Source: Lineus longissimus (taxonomy: Eukaryota > Nemertea > Pilidiophora > Heteronemertea > Lineidae). Taken from it: a DNA stretch of 64,000 bases. The stretch lies in NCBI RefSeq assembly GCF_910592395.1, contig NC_088326.1, forward strand, positions 7,197,001 to 7,261,000. The letters are read 5' to 3'. Below the pieces are notes generated by a model. It searched no databases and was not told the origin of the DNA. It was given only the letters and a program-made list of their open reading frames with translations. This document shows, piece after piece, positions 45,225 to 57,199 of the stretch. Numbering within the stretch: position 1 is the first letter of the stretch; each line of letters opens with the position of its first letter. The position numbers were made by a program, and so were the translations under genes.

Positions 45225-45721
45225 TTACGACCGGCGCATGTCCCGTGGCCCCGGCCCGTCGCCGTTTTTTCTTTCTTGATTATTTCGTTGCATGCGGTTT
45301 GGGCAACGATTGGCTATATGCCCTTCTTGGTGACATGCCCAACATTGAATACTGCGGCTTCTACCCGTCGTTTGGTAGGCTCTTTGCCCGAAATTATTTT
45401 CACATAATCGTCCGAGCATACTTTCAATCTTGGCCAAACTCACTGCATTATTCGTCTGATCTTCGTCGTCAATGCTTACGTTACGAACGTTTCCTTTATT
45501 TACGTTCTGTTTGTTATTTCGTTGCCTTTCTAATCGCCTTATCCCGTCGAACTCTTCAGCCAAACAGATAGCTTCGTCGAGACATGACGGACGGGCTGTA
45601 CTTATCATCATACGCAATTCTGATTCAGGAATCGCTTCAACGAAATATATTTTTGAGTGCCTTTGCCTCTCTTCGTATGTGCTTTCAGGATAAGCTAGTG
45701 TGCATAGCTTGCTAATCGCTC
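45225..45721 (-). pseudogene. Gypsy gag, C-terminal part with zinc knuckle
   Basis: The in-frame segment reads LCTLAYPESTYEERQRHSKI, then LDEAICLAEEFDGI and CWACHQEGHIANRCPNR, a CX2CX4HX4C knuckle followed by basic residues. Upstream coding is absent: at 45,721 it joins LTR sequence directly, so the leader and most of gag were deleted. A stop after RDMRRS and a gap separate it from the protease. Confidence 0.8.
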
Positions 45722-45807
45722 GGTTTGTTTGATAACGGAATATTCCAGATGTATATATAGACGATGGTTACACGTATTTCTTATATGAGCGACGAATACA
45801 GATACCA
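45722..45807 (-). repeat. Inner piece of the split Gypsy 5' LTR
   Basis: Matches 30,535-30,620 (GATAACGGAATATTCCAGAT...) nearly base for base, then stops at 45807. The continuation of the LTR appears at 62,973. The last ~100 bp of the LTR are missing at the gag side. Confidence 0.85.
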
Positions 45808-45828
45808 CACAGCCCCAAAAGTGGTGTT

Positions 45829-46735
45829 ACCTTAACACTCAAAATGAGTGTGCCTGGAACACCCATTTGTAGTGTAGACAACCACCCAACACCCATTATT
45901 GGTGTCCAATTTTGAACACCACAGACAAGTGTTGCACCCAACACCCGTATTAGGTGTCCAATTTTTAACACCACAGACAAGTGTCGGGCCCAACACCCAT
46001 ATTAGGTGTCCAATTTTGAACACCACAGACAAGTGTCGGGCCCAACACCCATATTAGGTGTCCAATTTTGAACACCACAGACAAGTGTCGGGCCAACACT
46101 AAAAGGCCGTGTTGGCATGTAGAACACCCATTTGTAGTGTAGACAACCACCCAACACCCGTATCAGGTGTCCAATTTTGCACACTGCTGACAAGTGTCGG
46201 GCCAACACTACCTCTTAGTGTGAATCCAACACTAATCCAGGGTGTTGATTGAACACTACTTTTAAGGGTCAATCGAACACTGAACCACAGTGTTAGCCAA
46301 ACACTACTTTTTGGGGTCAAACCCACACTGAACCAGAGTGTTAAACCTACACTGAAGCAGAGTGTTAATGTCACACTACTTCTTAGAGTCAATCCAACAC
46401 TGAAGTAGAGTGTTAACCTAACACTACTTCTTAGAGTCAATCCAACACTGAAGCATAGTGTTAACGTAACACTACTTTTAAGAGTCAAACCAACACTGAA
46501 CCAGAGTGTTACCTAACACCACTTTTAAGGGTCAAACCCACTCTGAACCGGAGTGTTAAACCAACACTGAACCAGAGTGTGAACCTAACACTACTCTTAA
46601 GGGTTAATCCAACACTAAACCATGGTGTTGTCTGAACATTACCTCAGAGTGTTAGTCAAGCACTAAACTAGAGTGTTGACAACTAACACTCCAAGAGAGT
46701 GTTATCCCAAATTCCCAGAAGAGTGAGTTCTAATG
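45829..46735. repeat. Left subterminal satellite (52-bp and 24-bp units)
   Basis: 45,880-46,100 holds four 52-bp units (GGTGTCCAATTTTGAACACC...). From 46,210 to 46,700 there are ~24-bp units such as ACACTGAACCAGAGTGTTAA and ACACTACTTCTTAGAGTCAA. Many units are themselves inverted repeats. Open frames here are artefacts. Confidence 0.85.
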
Positions 46736-46867
46736 GGAAAGTAAGAAATCAGTCAGAGAGATTGCCACCTCCTAGGTCCCGCTGCTACTTTTCCTTCGAA
46801 GCTGCAGGCTGCAACCTAGGAAGTCCCTGGCTTGACTTCAAGAACTCAATCTAAGGCCTTTAAAAGT

Positions 46868-48110
46868 TACATATCATTTGCTTGATTTATTTTTAAACAT
46901 CTTAAAAAAGAACTGGGAAATTCAAAATTTACAAAGTCAAATTCATTCATTACCTTACAAACTAGGTGTCCATTTGCTTAATTTATTTTCAAACATATTG
47001 AAAAAAGAACTGGGAAATTCAAAATTTACAAATTCAAATGATTCATTACTTAAAAGGCCCAGAGGCCAACACTGAAATTCTGAAATCTAACCCTTTCACT
47101 GTTGGTGACGTGCTTGGCAGGTCATGAAAAAGGAGCTTGGAAATTCAAAATTTAGAAATTCAAATTCATTCATTTCCTTACAAACTAGGCATCCTTCAGT
47201 TACATATTATACCATTTGCTTGATTTATTTTCAAACATGTTGGAAAATGAACTGGGAAATTCAAAATTTACAAAGTCAAATTCATTCATTACCTTACAAA
47301 CTAGGTATCCTTCAGATACATACCATTTGCTTGATTTATTTTCAAACGGGAGTTCAAAATTTACAAATTCAAAAATTCATTACTTACATGTAAAAGGCCC
47401 AGAGGGCAACACTGAAATTCTGAAATCTAACCCTTTCACTGTTGGTGACGTGCTTGGCAGGTCATGAAAAAAGAGCTGGGAAATTCAAAATTTACAAATT
47501 CAAATTCATTCATTTCCTTACAAACTGGGCATCCTTCAGTGACATACCATTTGCTTGATTTATTTTCAAACATGTTGGAAAATGAACTGGGAAATTCAAA
47601 ATTTACAAAGTCAAATTCATTCATTACCTTACAAACTAGGTATCGTTTAGATACATACCATTTGCTTGATTTATTTTCAAACGTGTTGAAAAAAGAACTG
47701 GGAAATTCAAAATTTACAAATTCAAAAATTCATTACTTACATGTAAAAGGCCCAGAGGGCAACACTGAAATTCTGAAATCTAACCCTTTCACTGTTGGTG
47801 ACTTGCTTGGCAGGTCATGAAAAAGGAGCTGGGAAATTCAAAATTTACAAATTCAAATTCATTCATTTCCTTACAAACTAGGCATCCTTCAGTTACATAT
47901 TATACCATTTGCTTGATTTATTTTCAAACATGTTGGAAAATGAACTGGGAAATTCAAAATGTACAAAGTCAAATTCATTCATTACCTTACAAACTAGGTA
48001 TCCTTCAGATACATACCATTTGCTTGATTTATTTTCAAACGTGTTGAAAAAAGAACTGGGAAATTCAAAATTTACAAATTCAAAAATTCTGAAAATTCTG
48101 GAAATTGCTT
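46868..48110. repeat. Satellite with higher-order structure (~350 bp made of ~115-bp units)
   Basis: The base unit contains TTGCTTGATTTATTTTCAAA, CTGGGAAATTCAAAATTTAC and CATTCATTACCTTACAAACT. A marker GGCCCAGAGG(G/C)CAACACTGA recurs at 47056, 47396 and 47749, each followed by GCAGGTCATGAAAAA. This gives a ~340-353-bp composite repeat. The long open frames follow the repeat and are not genes. Confidence 0.85.
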
Positions 48111-48447
48111 GAAACATCTATATTTTACGCTTTTTAATTTTGCGGAGGCACTATGGTTCTTCAGTTAACTCCAATGAAATTTAATGTTTTATGCTGGTTA
48201 TTTTCGCGGATCATGGACAACTGCGAAAACAGCGAAATTAAAGAAACGGCCAGGGGCCATTGTGCTCGCCATAAGAATACTTAGAAGACATATAATTCAT
48301 GCTTGTTTACGGAAAGTGCTGCAGTACAGGGCCCGGTTGTTAGTACATTTAAATTGTGGCATTACATGTATGTAAGAGTCAAAATGCTTCCACTGTTAAT
48401 TCTCTCAAATAACTTTGTCCAAATTGCTACACTAGTGCACATCAATC
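48111..48447. other. Non-coding interior of the giant element
   Basis: No gene. TTTTCGCGGATCATGGACAA and GCGAAAACAGCGAAATTAAA resemble repeat text common in invertebrate genomes. Confidence 0.4.
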
Positions 48448-48746
48448 TTATAGTTTGTTATAGAATGCCTGAATCGACTTGATGTTGCTCTTACTGGCCT
48501 TAAGTCCACACACAAATTTCTCAATAAAAATCTGTGCCTGCTTTACATGCATGTTATATTCTACATTTAAAATGTAGTGCAGTCCTACCATGGCCATGAT
48601 AGCATCCAAGATGTGAGGCACCTTACAACCAACCCTTCAGCGATTATATGGATTTTACGTATATCTTCCAATGTGCCTGTCACGATAATGGCGGGCTGGT
48701 CCCGGCCTCGCACATCTTTTACGATGTCCTCCAGTATGGCTGTAGA
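48448..48746 (-). CDS. Orphan C-terminal coding exon(s), unknown protein
   Basis: After the acceptor CTTCTTCAG (48747-48755) the minus strand reads STAILEDIVKDVRGRDQPAI and IVTGTLEDIRKIHIIAEG. Then, one frame over, come KVPHILDAIMAMVGLHYILN, VEYNMHVKQAQIFIEKFVCG and a stop at 48448. The ending 'P.I.DAI..M.GLHYILN.EY' resembles the C-terminal part of large uncharacterised animal proteins that end in a similar helical segment ('...ALNIEYP...'). It is too coding-like to be chance, but a frame change near 48,635 means either a short missed intron or decay. It sits alone among repeats in the giant element, so it may be a captured host exon. Confidence 0.4.
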
Positions 48747-48755
48747 CTGAAGAAG

Positions 48756-49609
48756 AAAGACCCATTAGGTGAATGTTAATAAAAAGGTGCAGGCCAGGTA
48801 CCATGTGCTCACCTCGGGAAATGTTAATACATGCCATTTGAAGTGGATGTACATGTCACATGGAAATTAGTTGACATCTCTTCAACAATTTAGGAAAAAA
48901 GATCTTATTTAAATTTTCAAGATGGTGGCCTGGTGGCCCTATTTGTCACAAGATCACATTGAGAACTTGAGTTTTTTGTCATGAGTACATAGATATATAA
49001 TCACATGAAATTTGGTAGCAATCCGATCATTAGTTTCGAAGTAATCAGGCATTATCTCAAAGTTGTCCCAGGAGACATTATCAAGGTGAAACTACCATAA
49101 CTCCACACAAGGTTTCAGGTCGACCAGTGTTATTTTCATTCATGTTATGTCAGTTCTTTCCGGATGGCGCTCGAGCTTTCAGGCCGCAGAAAATCATCTC
49201 GTGCTGATCCGGTGACTCGGACCGGTCACTCAGTCGGTTTTCCTATTTTATCATATACCCGAAGTGTGCTGATCCGGCAAACAAGACATGAAATGTCCTT
49301 GGGACATTTGTGCTCACCTGGTGTTGATTTATTCCTACATATTATGACAGATTTGTAGTTTGGTAATTGACATGAATTAATTGGTGTGGATTAAGGCATG
49401 CAGGCTACTTGCCTACTGTTGAAATATTGCCTAATTTAGCTATAGAGTCTACAAATAGAGGGGAGCAAATACACAGAGAGGAATGACACTGACTTGGTCA
49501 AGTCATGTGTAACCTTGGGCAACACAATTTTCTATAATAATCTCTTTATACGATTTTACAAACTTGATCTACTTATCACTGAAAAGTTGGTCACATTGAC
49601 CTACTTTTT
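48756..49609. other. Non-coding with inverted Y-family ends
   Basis: TGTGCTCACCTC (about 48,804) and GACATTTGTGCTCACCTGGT (about 49,303) are Y-family 3' ends in reverse orientation. 49,590-49,609 carries a GACCTACTTTTT module cut by the next Y copy. No gene seen. Confidence 0.5.
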
Positions 49610-51272
49610 GGCTCACCGTAGGGGAGCCTATACGATACCGCAGTGTCCGTCGTCCGTCGTCATCGTCGTCGTCGTCGTCGTCCGTCGTATCCTAGTTCAA
49701 AAACAGTGGCACGTTTTTTAACCGCTAGGCCTATGAACTTAAAACTTTGTACACATGACCCCCTAGGTCAGATGACCCGTGACACTAAATTTCTGTCCGA
49801 TCTGATTCTCTACTTGGCCACCAGGGGGCCAAATGTGGATATCTTAAAAGTGTGATATCTCGCTTATTAGTGACTTGTTTTCGATAAAACTTTTGTGGTA
49901 GGTACTCATAGCAAGGATACATCATATATCTTACGGGTTTTTAATTTGATCTACTTTTCAAGGTCGCAGAGGTCAAATGGCGTGAATTGGCCGTTTGAGT
50001 GTAACTATGGCACGTTTCTCAACCACCAAAGCTATGAGCTTGAAACTTGGTACATATAACCCCCTATATCAGATAACCTCTGGTGCTGAATTTCAGCCTG
50101 ATCTGATTCTTGACTTTGCCACCCGGGGGGCAAAAACAGAAAAAGTAAGAAGTGCAATAGCCTGCTTATTAGCAAATTGTTTTTGATGAAATTTTTATGG
50201 CAGGGACCCCTAGCAAGGTTACCTCAGATGTTGCACGATTTTTCGGATTTGACCTACTTTTTAAGGTCGCAGAGGTCAAATGGCGTAAATTTGACCTTTT
50301 AGTGTAACTATGGCACGTTTCTCAACCGCAACAGTTATGAACTTGAAACTTCGAACAAATGACCCCCTAGGTCAGTTGACCTTTTACACTGAATTTTGGT
50401 TCGGTCTGGTTATTGACTTGGCCACCAGGGGGCCTAAACTCAAAACTCAAAAAGTGTGATTTCTCGCTTATTACTGATTTGTTTTTGATAAAAGTTTCAT
50501 GGTAGGTACTCCCAGCAAGGATACATCACATATCTTACGGGTTTTTGATTTGACCCACCTTTCAAGTTCACAGAGGTCAAAGTTGAAAACTTTACCGTTC
50601 TTGGTACGTTTTGTCGTTGTTCAATGTAAAGAGTTTTAATTTTGTGTAATGATGCATCTAAGAAGCCACTATTTGTATGCCAAGTTTTAGCCAGATCGGA
50701 ATTCAAATATGGCCGAAATTGCATGTTTTGTGGGTTTTTCCTCGTATTGTGGCAATTCAAAGGTCGTGAGTTCAAACCCCAGTCAAGGACAGCCAAAAAT
50801 ATTTTTATTTTTCATCTTTTCCTTTTTTCTTTTCTGAGTTCTATCTTACATTTTCTTCATTTTTTGATTTATTTGGTGCCATAGATTTAATTAGGCGGCC
50901 ATCTTGGAAATCGTTTTTTGCCGATTGCTGTAGTGTAACGAGTGATGAAATTGTTATGGTCAGGTGGATGTGTCTACATCACATATCACCCTGGTTTGTT
51001 ATTTGACCTACCTGTCAGGGTCACTGAGGTCAAAGTTAAAAATATATTCACCATTGTCATGGAGTGGCACAGTTTCTTCACTATCATTTTCACCTAGACT
51101 CTACAAGCTTGGAACCACAAGTCTCGGATTCACCACTTGGCCAGGGCCGGCTCTGAACTGGTCACAGATGCATGTATAAATTATGAGAGGCCTACATACT
51201 GTAGCACTTTCTGTAACTGTCTACTAAAAATACTTACGGTGAGCACAATGGCCCCTGGCCGTTTCATTTGGT
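49610..51272 (+). repeat. Y-family element, longest copy (~1.65 kb)
   Basis: The head GGCTCACC (49610-49617) pairs with GGGGAGCC (49621-49628), then a CCGTCGTCGTC tract. The interior repeats a ~280-310-bp module three times (GGCACGTTT...CAACCGC, then GACCCCCTAGGTCAG, TTGGCCACCAGGGGG, TGGTAGGTACT...AGCAAGG, and GACCTACTTTTCAAGGTCGC), around 49,700, 50,000 and 50,300. The 3' end ACGGTGAGCACAATGGCCCC (51236-51255) begins with the inverse of the head. Non-coding. Confidence 0.75.
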
Positions 51273-52679
51273 CAACATGTAGAGATGCTCAATAAGTGTC
51301 TACATACCAAATTTAAAGAGTCTACAACAAATGATGACGAAACGTGCCACCAGGGGTGAAATTATAGAGTTTGACCTCTGTGACCTTAAAAAGTAAGCTG
51401 TCTAAATGCGGCATTAAAATAGGGTGCATGACGTAGCAAGAAACACTTCCTGCGTCAGAATAAAACAAAGCAATATTTGGTTGTTTCACTATTAAATTCA
51501 ACGACGTCTTTGATGAAATAAATAGTAATTAACTGGAATTCTATGCAACAATACCAATGCGACGTTAGCTGGTGAATAGAATGAAGTCTGGCGTCTATCG
51601 CCAGTCCGATTCCGATCATAACGCCAACGGGGCCGATTTGCTCCCCATCACACACACAATAACTATAGCCTTTTGCACTATGTATATATATTATAGGCGC
51701 TATTACAAGAAAAACATAGGCCTTTGTTCGATATTGCGGACAGCACTCGGGAGGCGAAAATGACATGCCTAGCCCTAACCGCTTAAATTTGAATGGACCA
51801 TGGCCTGGGTTAACACTTTGTATAGACGGGTCAAAACTAAGCAACCTACCTTACATGATATACCAGACACTTCCATAGCCATAGGAGGAGCCTACTAAGT
51901 ACATGGACAGGTAGGTAGGCTAGACCTACAATGCATTGTAGAATGGTTTGTACATTCAATTCAACACTGGTCACTGCCACTATGGCACTAATGCTAATGC
52001 CAGTACATGTACTCCCAGGTATTGTCGAGACACTTCACTTTACTTTGTCTAGGAACAATCAAAACAGGCAAATGCTTCGTTTTCACTGACTTTGAAGCAT
52101 GATGATGTTTATGATTATGCCGAATTTTGAAGAAACAATCGGCCTAACCCTCAACGGCTCAATCCGCTCAAAAACGCAAAAACAAACACCCCGAAAAGCA
52201 ACCTGGTCTAAGTTCAAAATCGAAGTGTCTTGTAAATTCGTACATAGCTAGCTACATCAAGTACCAAGGGTTATAAGTCAAGAACAAATGAACAGTCAGT
52301 GCTTGGACTTTATGAGGGCGGGATATTTGAAAAACCTGCCTTGTTTGAAAAGACAGGCTGCACACATGCACACACACATGATGAGCATGCATGCAATGCA
52401 ATTTCAAAGGAATGGAAAAAAACGGGCAAAAAATGCCTGAAACAGAAAGATTATAGCAAAATTATTACAAAATCAGTCATTACCTTCGAAATGAGCAATT
52501 GTCTGCTCATCCAGCCCATTTTCTTGTAGGAAATTTCGGGTTGGATCGTCCATTTTATGAGATATGAGGCCAAAAATCAAGCAGATGACATGCAGAACTG
52601 CAGCTGCAAATGGCTAAAACAAAAGGCTGGAGGTCATCTGATCGAAAAGGCGGGAAAGTTGTTTACCACTTTGGGGTAC
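51273..52679. other. Interior of the giant element, no gene recognised
   Basis: The 129-codon minus-strand frame 51844-51455 and others show no motif, no splice context and poor composition. I see no TIR or tandem repeat here. Confidence 0.4.
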
Positions 52680-52889
52680 CGTCTAACACTGCTACGGTGT
52701 CACAGTGTAACACCCCGTTGGGCAGCTTACTCCATGTGGTGTCTAAATAAATAACACCGCTACACTGCAAAAGATAAACGACACCATGGAGGATCAGAGA
52801 GACTTTGATTGACTCTTTTAGAGTCAAATGTGAATCTATATGGAGTCAAAAAAATTTGACACCATAATGGAGCCTAAAATATGACAAAG
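52680..52889. repeat. Short repeat-rich tract of GGTGTNA/TNACACC palindromes
   Basis: Words such as ACGGTGTCACAGTGTAACAC, AATAACACCGCTACACTG and TTTTAGAGTCAAATG recall the subterminal satellites of the giant element. The tract is cut at 52890 by the BEL LTR. Confidence 0.5.
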
Positions 52890-53921
52890 TGGCGGCGATG
52901 CACTTCTCAGCTTAGGATCATCCATGTAAGAGACAGTCACATCCATTAACAGAAGACGAACGACGTGTCTAAAGATCCTTCTCTTTAGTTTAATAGCGTA
53001 TCACCGTGTACTTTTGTCAAGTACAGCAGATTCACAGTTACAGGTACATCTTTCGACTGACTACATCATGTTCACGTAAAAACTGAAAATACAAAATGGG
53101 AAGGACTCCTTAGTCTTTTTAGCAAATAACCAAGAACATCGGAGATGCCAGACAAGATATAGATGTACAATGTAAGTGTACATGAGCGTGAAGACAGGTT
53201 GTGACAACCCAGCGTCCCAGGTTGTGACAATGTCTCCACCAAAAACTTCACCCCAAAGTAAGCCAAAATTATCCCCAAAATCCCAGGACATCAGCTTAAC
53301 TTGTCTAACATCTCCACAATGAATATATGAAGGCTACAAAGTCCAGCTAGCAGGACACAAGAATTAGACAACTGGAAGACACCACCACAAGGTGCTGCCA
53401 CCTGAGAACACTCAATGGTACTAAGGAGAAAGTCTTCACTCCAATATGCAAAGACAAATAACTCTGTCAGACTAGCTTTTAAATGGGCTACAAAGGGACA
53501 CAATGTCCTCTCTAAAACGCTGATATGAAAAACATTGCACGTGGCCACGATTTTGATACTACAATGCCTTGACATTGGGCGTGGTAGATAGGTACATGTG
53601 TCTTAACCTTTTACAAGACGTCCGCTGTCGTTGGACACAGTTTTACAGCACTGATCTAATTATTTTGGGCAAATTACGCCACTTAATGTTGCTATACATA
53701 TTCATCTTGACATACCTCTGTTTTAGGCTACTCTTTTCTGAACAATTAGCCTTAAATTTGACTTCTTCTACATCTGCAAAAACCGCAAGGTTTTGTACCG
53801 GGAAAACACAATGGCGGAAAGCGCACGGGCTAATATAGGTGGCGCTGACGTCAACAATAATCAAAGGCAATATGCCGCGATGTGGCTCTCCAACATTACT
53901 TAAAGGCGATATACCGTAACA
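52890..53921 (-). repeat. 3' LTR of the dead BEL
   Basis: 1,032 bp, TG...CA on the minus strand. The open frames in it (such as 53575-53291) occur in non-coding LTR sequence and are not genes. Confidence 0.9.
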
Positions 53922-54665
53922 TGTCCTAAATTGTCCTATCAATTTACACTACTGAAGTGTCCTCATAATATCAACGAAAATATCTCACAAAGACAAGGGG
54001 TTAATGTCCTTTAACCCTTGGGTGAAATGTCACACTATCAAAAATAGTGAAAACCTCGGAATGTTAAATTGTCACAAATGCAGACAATTCAACCCAAAAA
54101 ACACTTCGGCAAGCTTGAGCAAGTCGTACTTCAAAATGAACCTACCAAACTTAGCATAGAATATACCCAATGCCAAATCTGGCGCTCTGAATCCCCATGA
54201 CCATGACGATACAGTATGCGACTTGCACAAGACTACCCATGCAAAAATGGAGGAAATCACTTGAGCTATTCCTTGAAAGAAACAATGTCTGCTCCTGTTT
54301 TCCAGTTCCACCATAGAATACACATTCCAACATATGAATTTCAAACTGAACGTATCCACAGAACTTAGAGTAGCTTGAAAAACCCACACTAAAGGGCTAA
54401 ATGAACTTGTCCACCTTTGAATCAGCCTGCATCAGTCAATCTGGAAAGAGCCCAATTTTAACACAATGCGCTTTAGAAGAAAAAACACAAAAACCAAAAT
54501 GCTGGGTTAACAACCAGCTTGATGACCAAAACAACACCAAATGTTTTGTACGGGCTACTCATCCAAATTCACCACTACAAGCATCCCAAAGATAGGATTT
54601 CACAGTCGCGACAGTATAGCACAATCCCAGGCTTCTCCGTTCGGGAATCTCGGGTCTGTCAATTA
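53922..54665 (-). other. 3' untranslated part of the dead BEL
   Basis: 744 bp between the integrase stop and the 3' LTR. No motif-bearing ORF and no clear purine tract next to the LTR. Confidence 0.5.
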
Positions 54666-55469
54666 TCAGTCCCAATTGTCCGTATTATCCTCAACAACAG
54701 ATGGCGTAGCTGGTTTCAGCAGCAAGATCAACTTGTGAACAGGGCGATCCAAAACTGACTGTCCAGCCTGTATGCGTGCCTTCCTAACGAGTCCGTCCTT
54801 CCCAGGAAACGTCTCCAATACTCTCCCCATTGGCCAGTTACACCTTGCGACTCCGTCATCGATAACCAACACGATGTCACCTATGGCCAGGCTTGGCCAC
54901 GACTTGGTCCATTTTCTCCTTTCCTGTAGTGTTGGCAAGAATTCCTTCCGCCAGCGAGACCAAAACTCGTTTGCTAGATATTGTACACGCCTCCATTGGC
55001 GACGGCAGTAGATGTCGTTTCGTTGAAAGTTGCCTGGTGGCGGCATGATGTCCCTTGTCTTCATTGTAAGCAGCTGGCTGGGACTTAATGGCTCCGGTGT
55101 GTCAGGCGAGTTGGTATCTACACACGTCAATGGGCGACTGTTTACGATGGCTTCAGCCTCAACCATCAATGTTCGCAGCATTTCGTCATCCAATCGGTCT
55201 CCGTGAGTAACAAGTAGTGCAGACAGCGCGTTTCTAGCTGATCGGATCATCCTCTCCCATACCCCACCCATATGACTAGAATGGGGTACGTTCATCTCGA
55301 ACTTAATCCAATCACATCCATCTAAGAGTAAGCGTCTCCTCACCCCGTCTTCATCCATTTCTGCCAGAGCTGCAGCCAACTCACTTTTGGCGCCGACAAA
55401 ATTCGTTCCTTGGTCCGATCTCAAAAGCCTTACGGGGCCACGGCGACACACGAATCTACGATTATGCAT
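54666..55469 (-). pseudogene. BEL integrase, C-terminal half (dead BEL)
   Basis: The frame contains LLRSDQGTNFVGAKSEL (second Asp), SHMGGVWERMIRSARNAL (Glu), IVNSRPLTCVD and the DUF5641-like tail IGDIVLVIDDGVARCNWPMG, then PGKDGLVRKARIQ. The first half of the integrase core (VDYFGPFLV, SRAIHIETA) is in another frame at 55,560-55,465, so a single indel near 55,465 breaks the enzyme exactly between the first and second catalytic Asp. Confidence 0.88.
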
Positions 55470-57084
55470 TTAGGAAGGAATCCGTACTCAGCGAGTTAGC
55501 TGTCTCGATATGTATGGCTCTCGAGCTCAGACAGGAAAACAAGACTCCATATCTCTTTGGATCACTCCGGCCCTGACGAACAAGGAAGGGGCCAAAATAA
55601 TCGACTGCGGCGTAAGTAAATGGTGGAGCTTCTTTCATGCGATCTTCAGGTAAATCGGCCATCTTCTGACCCAAGGGGGGTCCTCTCAGCTTACGACAGA
55701 TGACACATTTACTCAGACAGGACGTGATGCTGGATCTTGCAGATGTTATCCAATATCCTTGGGCTCGGATCTCATTCAGAGTCATGTTGCGACCTCCATG
55801 ACCGGTCCTTTCGTGGAAATGCCGGACTATTACCCTGGTGATGTGACTGTCTTTAGGCAGCAGGACTGGATGTTTGACTCCCCTCGGAACGTTAGCTCTT
55901 CTGATCCGTCCACCGACTCTGATGATGTCATTTTCATCCAGATAAGGATCAAGTCTGTACAAGCTGCTGCTTTTCTTCAGAACTAAGTCTCGCCTCCTGC
56001 AACTGTCTCGGTTTGTGGACCCCTTCTGGTCAGCATTGTCGTCTACAGCCTTAATTCCTCGAAGAATGGGCATTTCTTCAGAGTAAGCTTCAGCTTGGAC
56101 TGTCTTAAGGATCAACATCTCAGCTTGAGAGATTTCTTCAGCTGTCACTGGCTTGTATGTAGAAAACCTTGCTGTCCGATTAAGCAACCTCTCCTTGAAC
56201 TTCAGGCAGACAGCGACAGCTCTTTTAGCCTTGTACCAACTTGAGAATCGCTGCAATCTTGGGAGTAGGCCTATGTCAGCTTCAATTACAGCTCCAGTTG
56301 CCAGGGTTGTCATCTTCTTGATCTCTGGATCCCCTTCACCAAGGTTGTCAATCTTGCAAGGACTGAGTGGCTTCAAAGTGGAAAGGAAGGCTGGCCCTTT
56401 CCACCACAGCTGGCTGTCGATCAACTCTCTGGCGTTTGCTCCTCGAGATGTGAGGTCGGCTGGGTTGTTGTCGGTTGCGATGTGCCTCCATTGCTTCACA
56501 GCTGTATTGTCCCTGATCTTCTGTACTCGATTTGCTACATATATATGAAAGCGCTTGGCGTCATTTGCGATGTATCCCAAGACAACCATACTATCAGTCC
56601 AAAATACTTCTGTAAGGTCTTCATATTGCAGCTCTCGCCTCAGGAACTTGCTAATTTTGACAGATGTTACTGCGGCAGTAAGCTCGAGCCTTGGAACTGT
56701 AATGGGCTTTGACGGAACGACTCTGGATTTGGCCATGACCAAGGCAGTGTCGACATTGTTGTTTTCATCGATCATCCGAAGGTAGCTGCATTGCCCATAT
56801 CCGACCAAACTAGCATCGGAAAAATGATGCAACTCGACTGTCTTGACTTCACCAAAATTTTCAGGCTTGTAGCATCTTGGTATTTCTAGGCCAGCCAGGA
56901 TCATGAGTTCTTGCCTCCATCTCTCCCATTCCATTTTGATTTCCTCTGGCAATGGGTCATCCCAATCTGCGCCACAACTGCACAATCCTTGTAAAATCCT
57001 CTGCCCCACCAGTACAAGTGGCGACACCAGTCCAAGGGGGTCGAAGACCGAGCTGATACTAGATAGAATCCCTCTTCTTGTCAA
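55462..57084 (-). pseudogene. BEL RNase H and N-terminal integrase (dead BEL)
   Basis: 540 open codons. Motifs are SVFDPLGLVSPLVLVGQRI (BEL-specific connection), LHHFSDASLVGYGQCSYL (RNase H Asp), VPRLELTAAV (Glu), VFWTDSMVVLGYI (Asp), then HHIATD-like text, DPYLDENDIIRVGGRIRRAN, a zinc finger HFHERTGHGG...CVICRKLRG, and VDYFGPFLV (first integrase Asp). All key residues are present in this piece. Confidence 0.88.
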
Positions 57085-57199
57085 CGGCTTGTCTTGGAGC
57101 TGGATTTGAAAACGAAAGGCATCGGACTGGATGCATCATTCTACTCCCAAAGTCCTCTCAACTGGCAGATCGTCTTGCAGCAGATTGACGTGTTGAAGA

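Noticed and set aside
46099-46488. 129-codon frame of repeated SVGLTL-like text
   Set aside because: It is the translation of the 24-bp satellite in one frame, not a protein gene.
50755-50795. tRNA B-box-like GAGTTCAAACCCC, possible SINE
   Set aside because: No matching A box or foldable tRNA upstream, and it lies inside a Y-family copy; too weak to call.
51455-51844. 129-codon open frame on minus
   Set aside because: No recognisable domain, splice context or neighbours; kept as non-coding.
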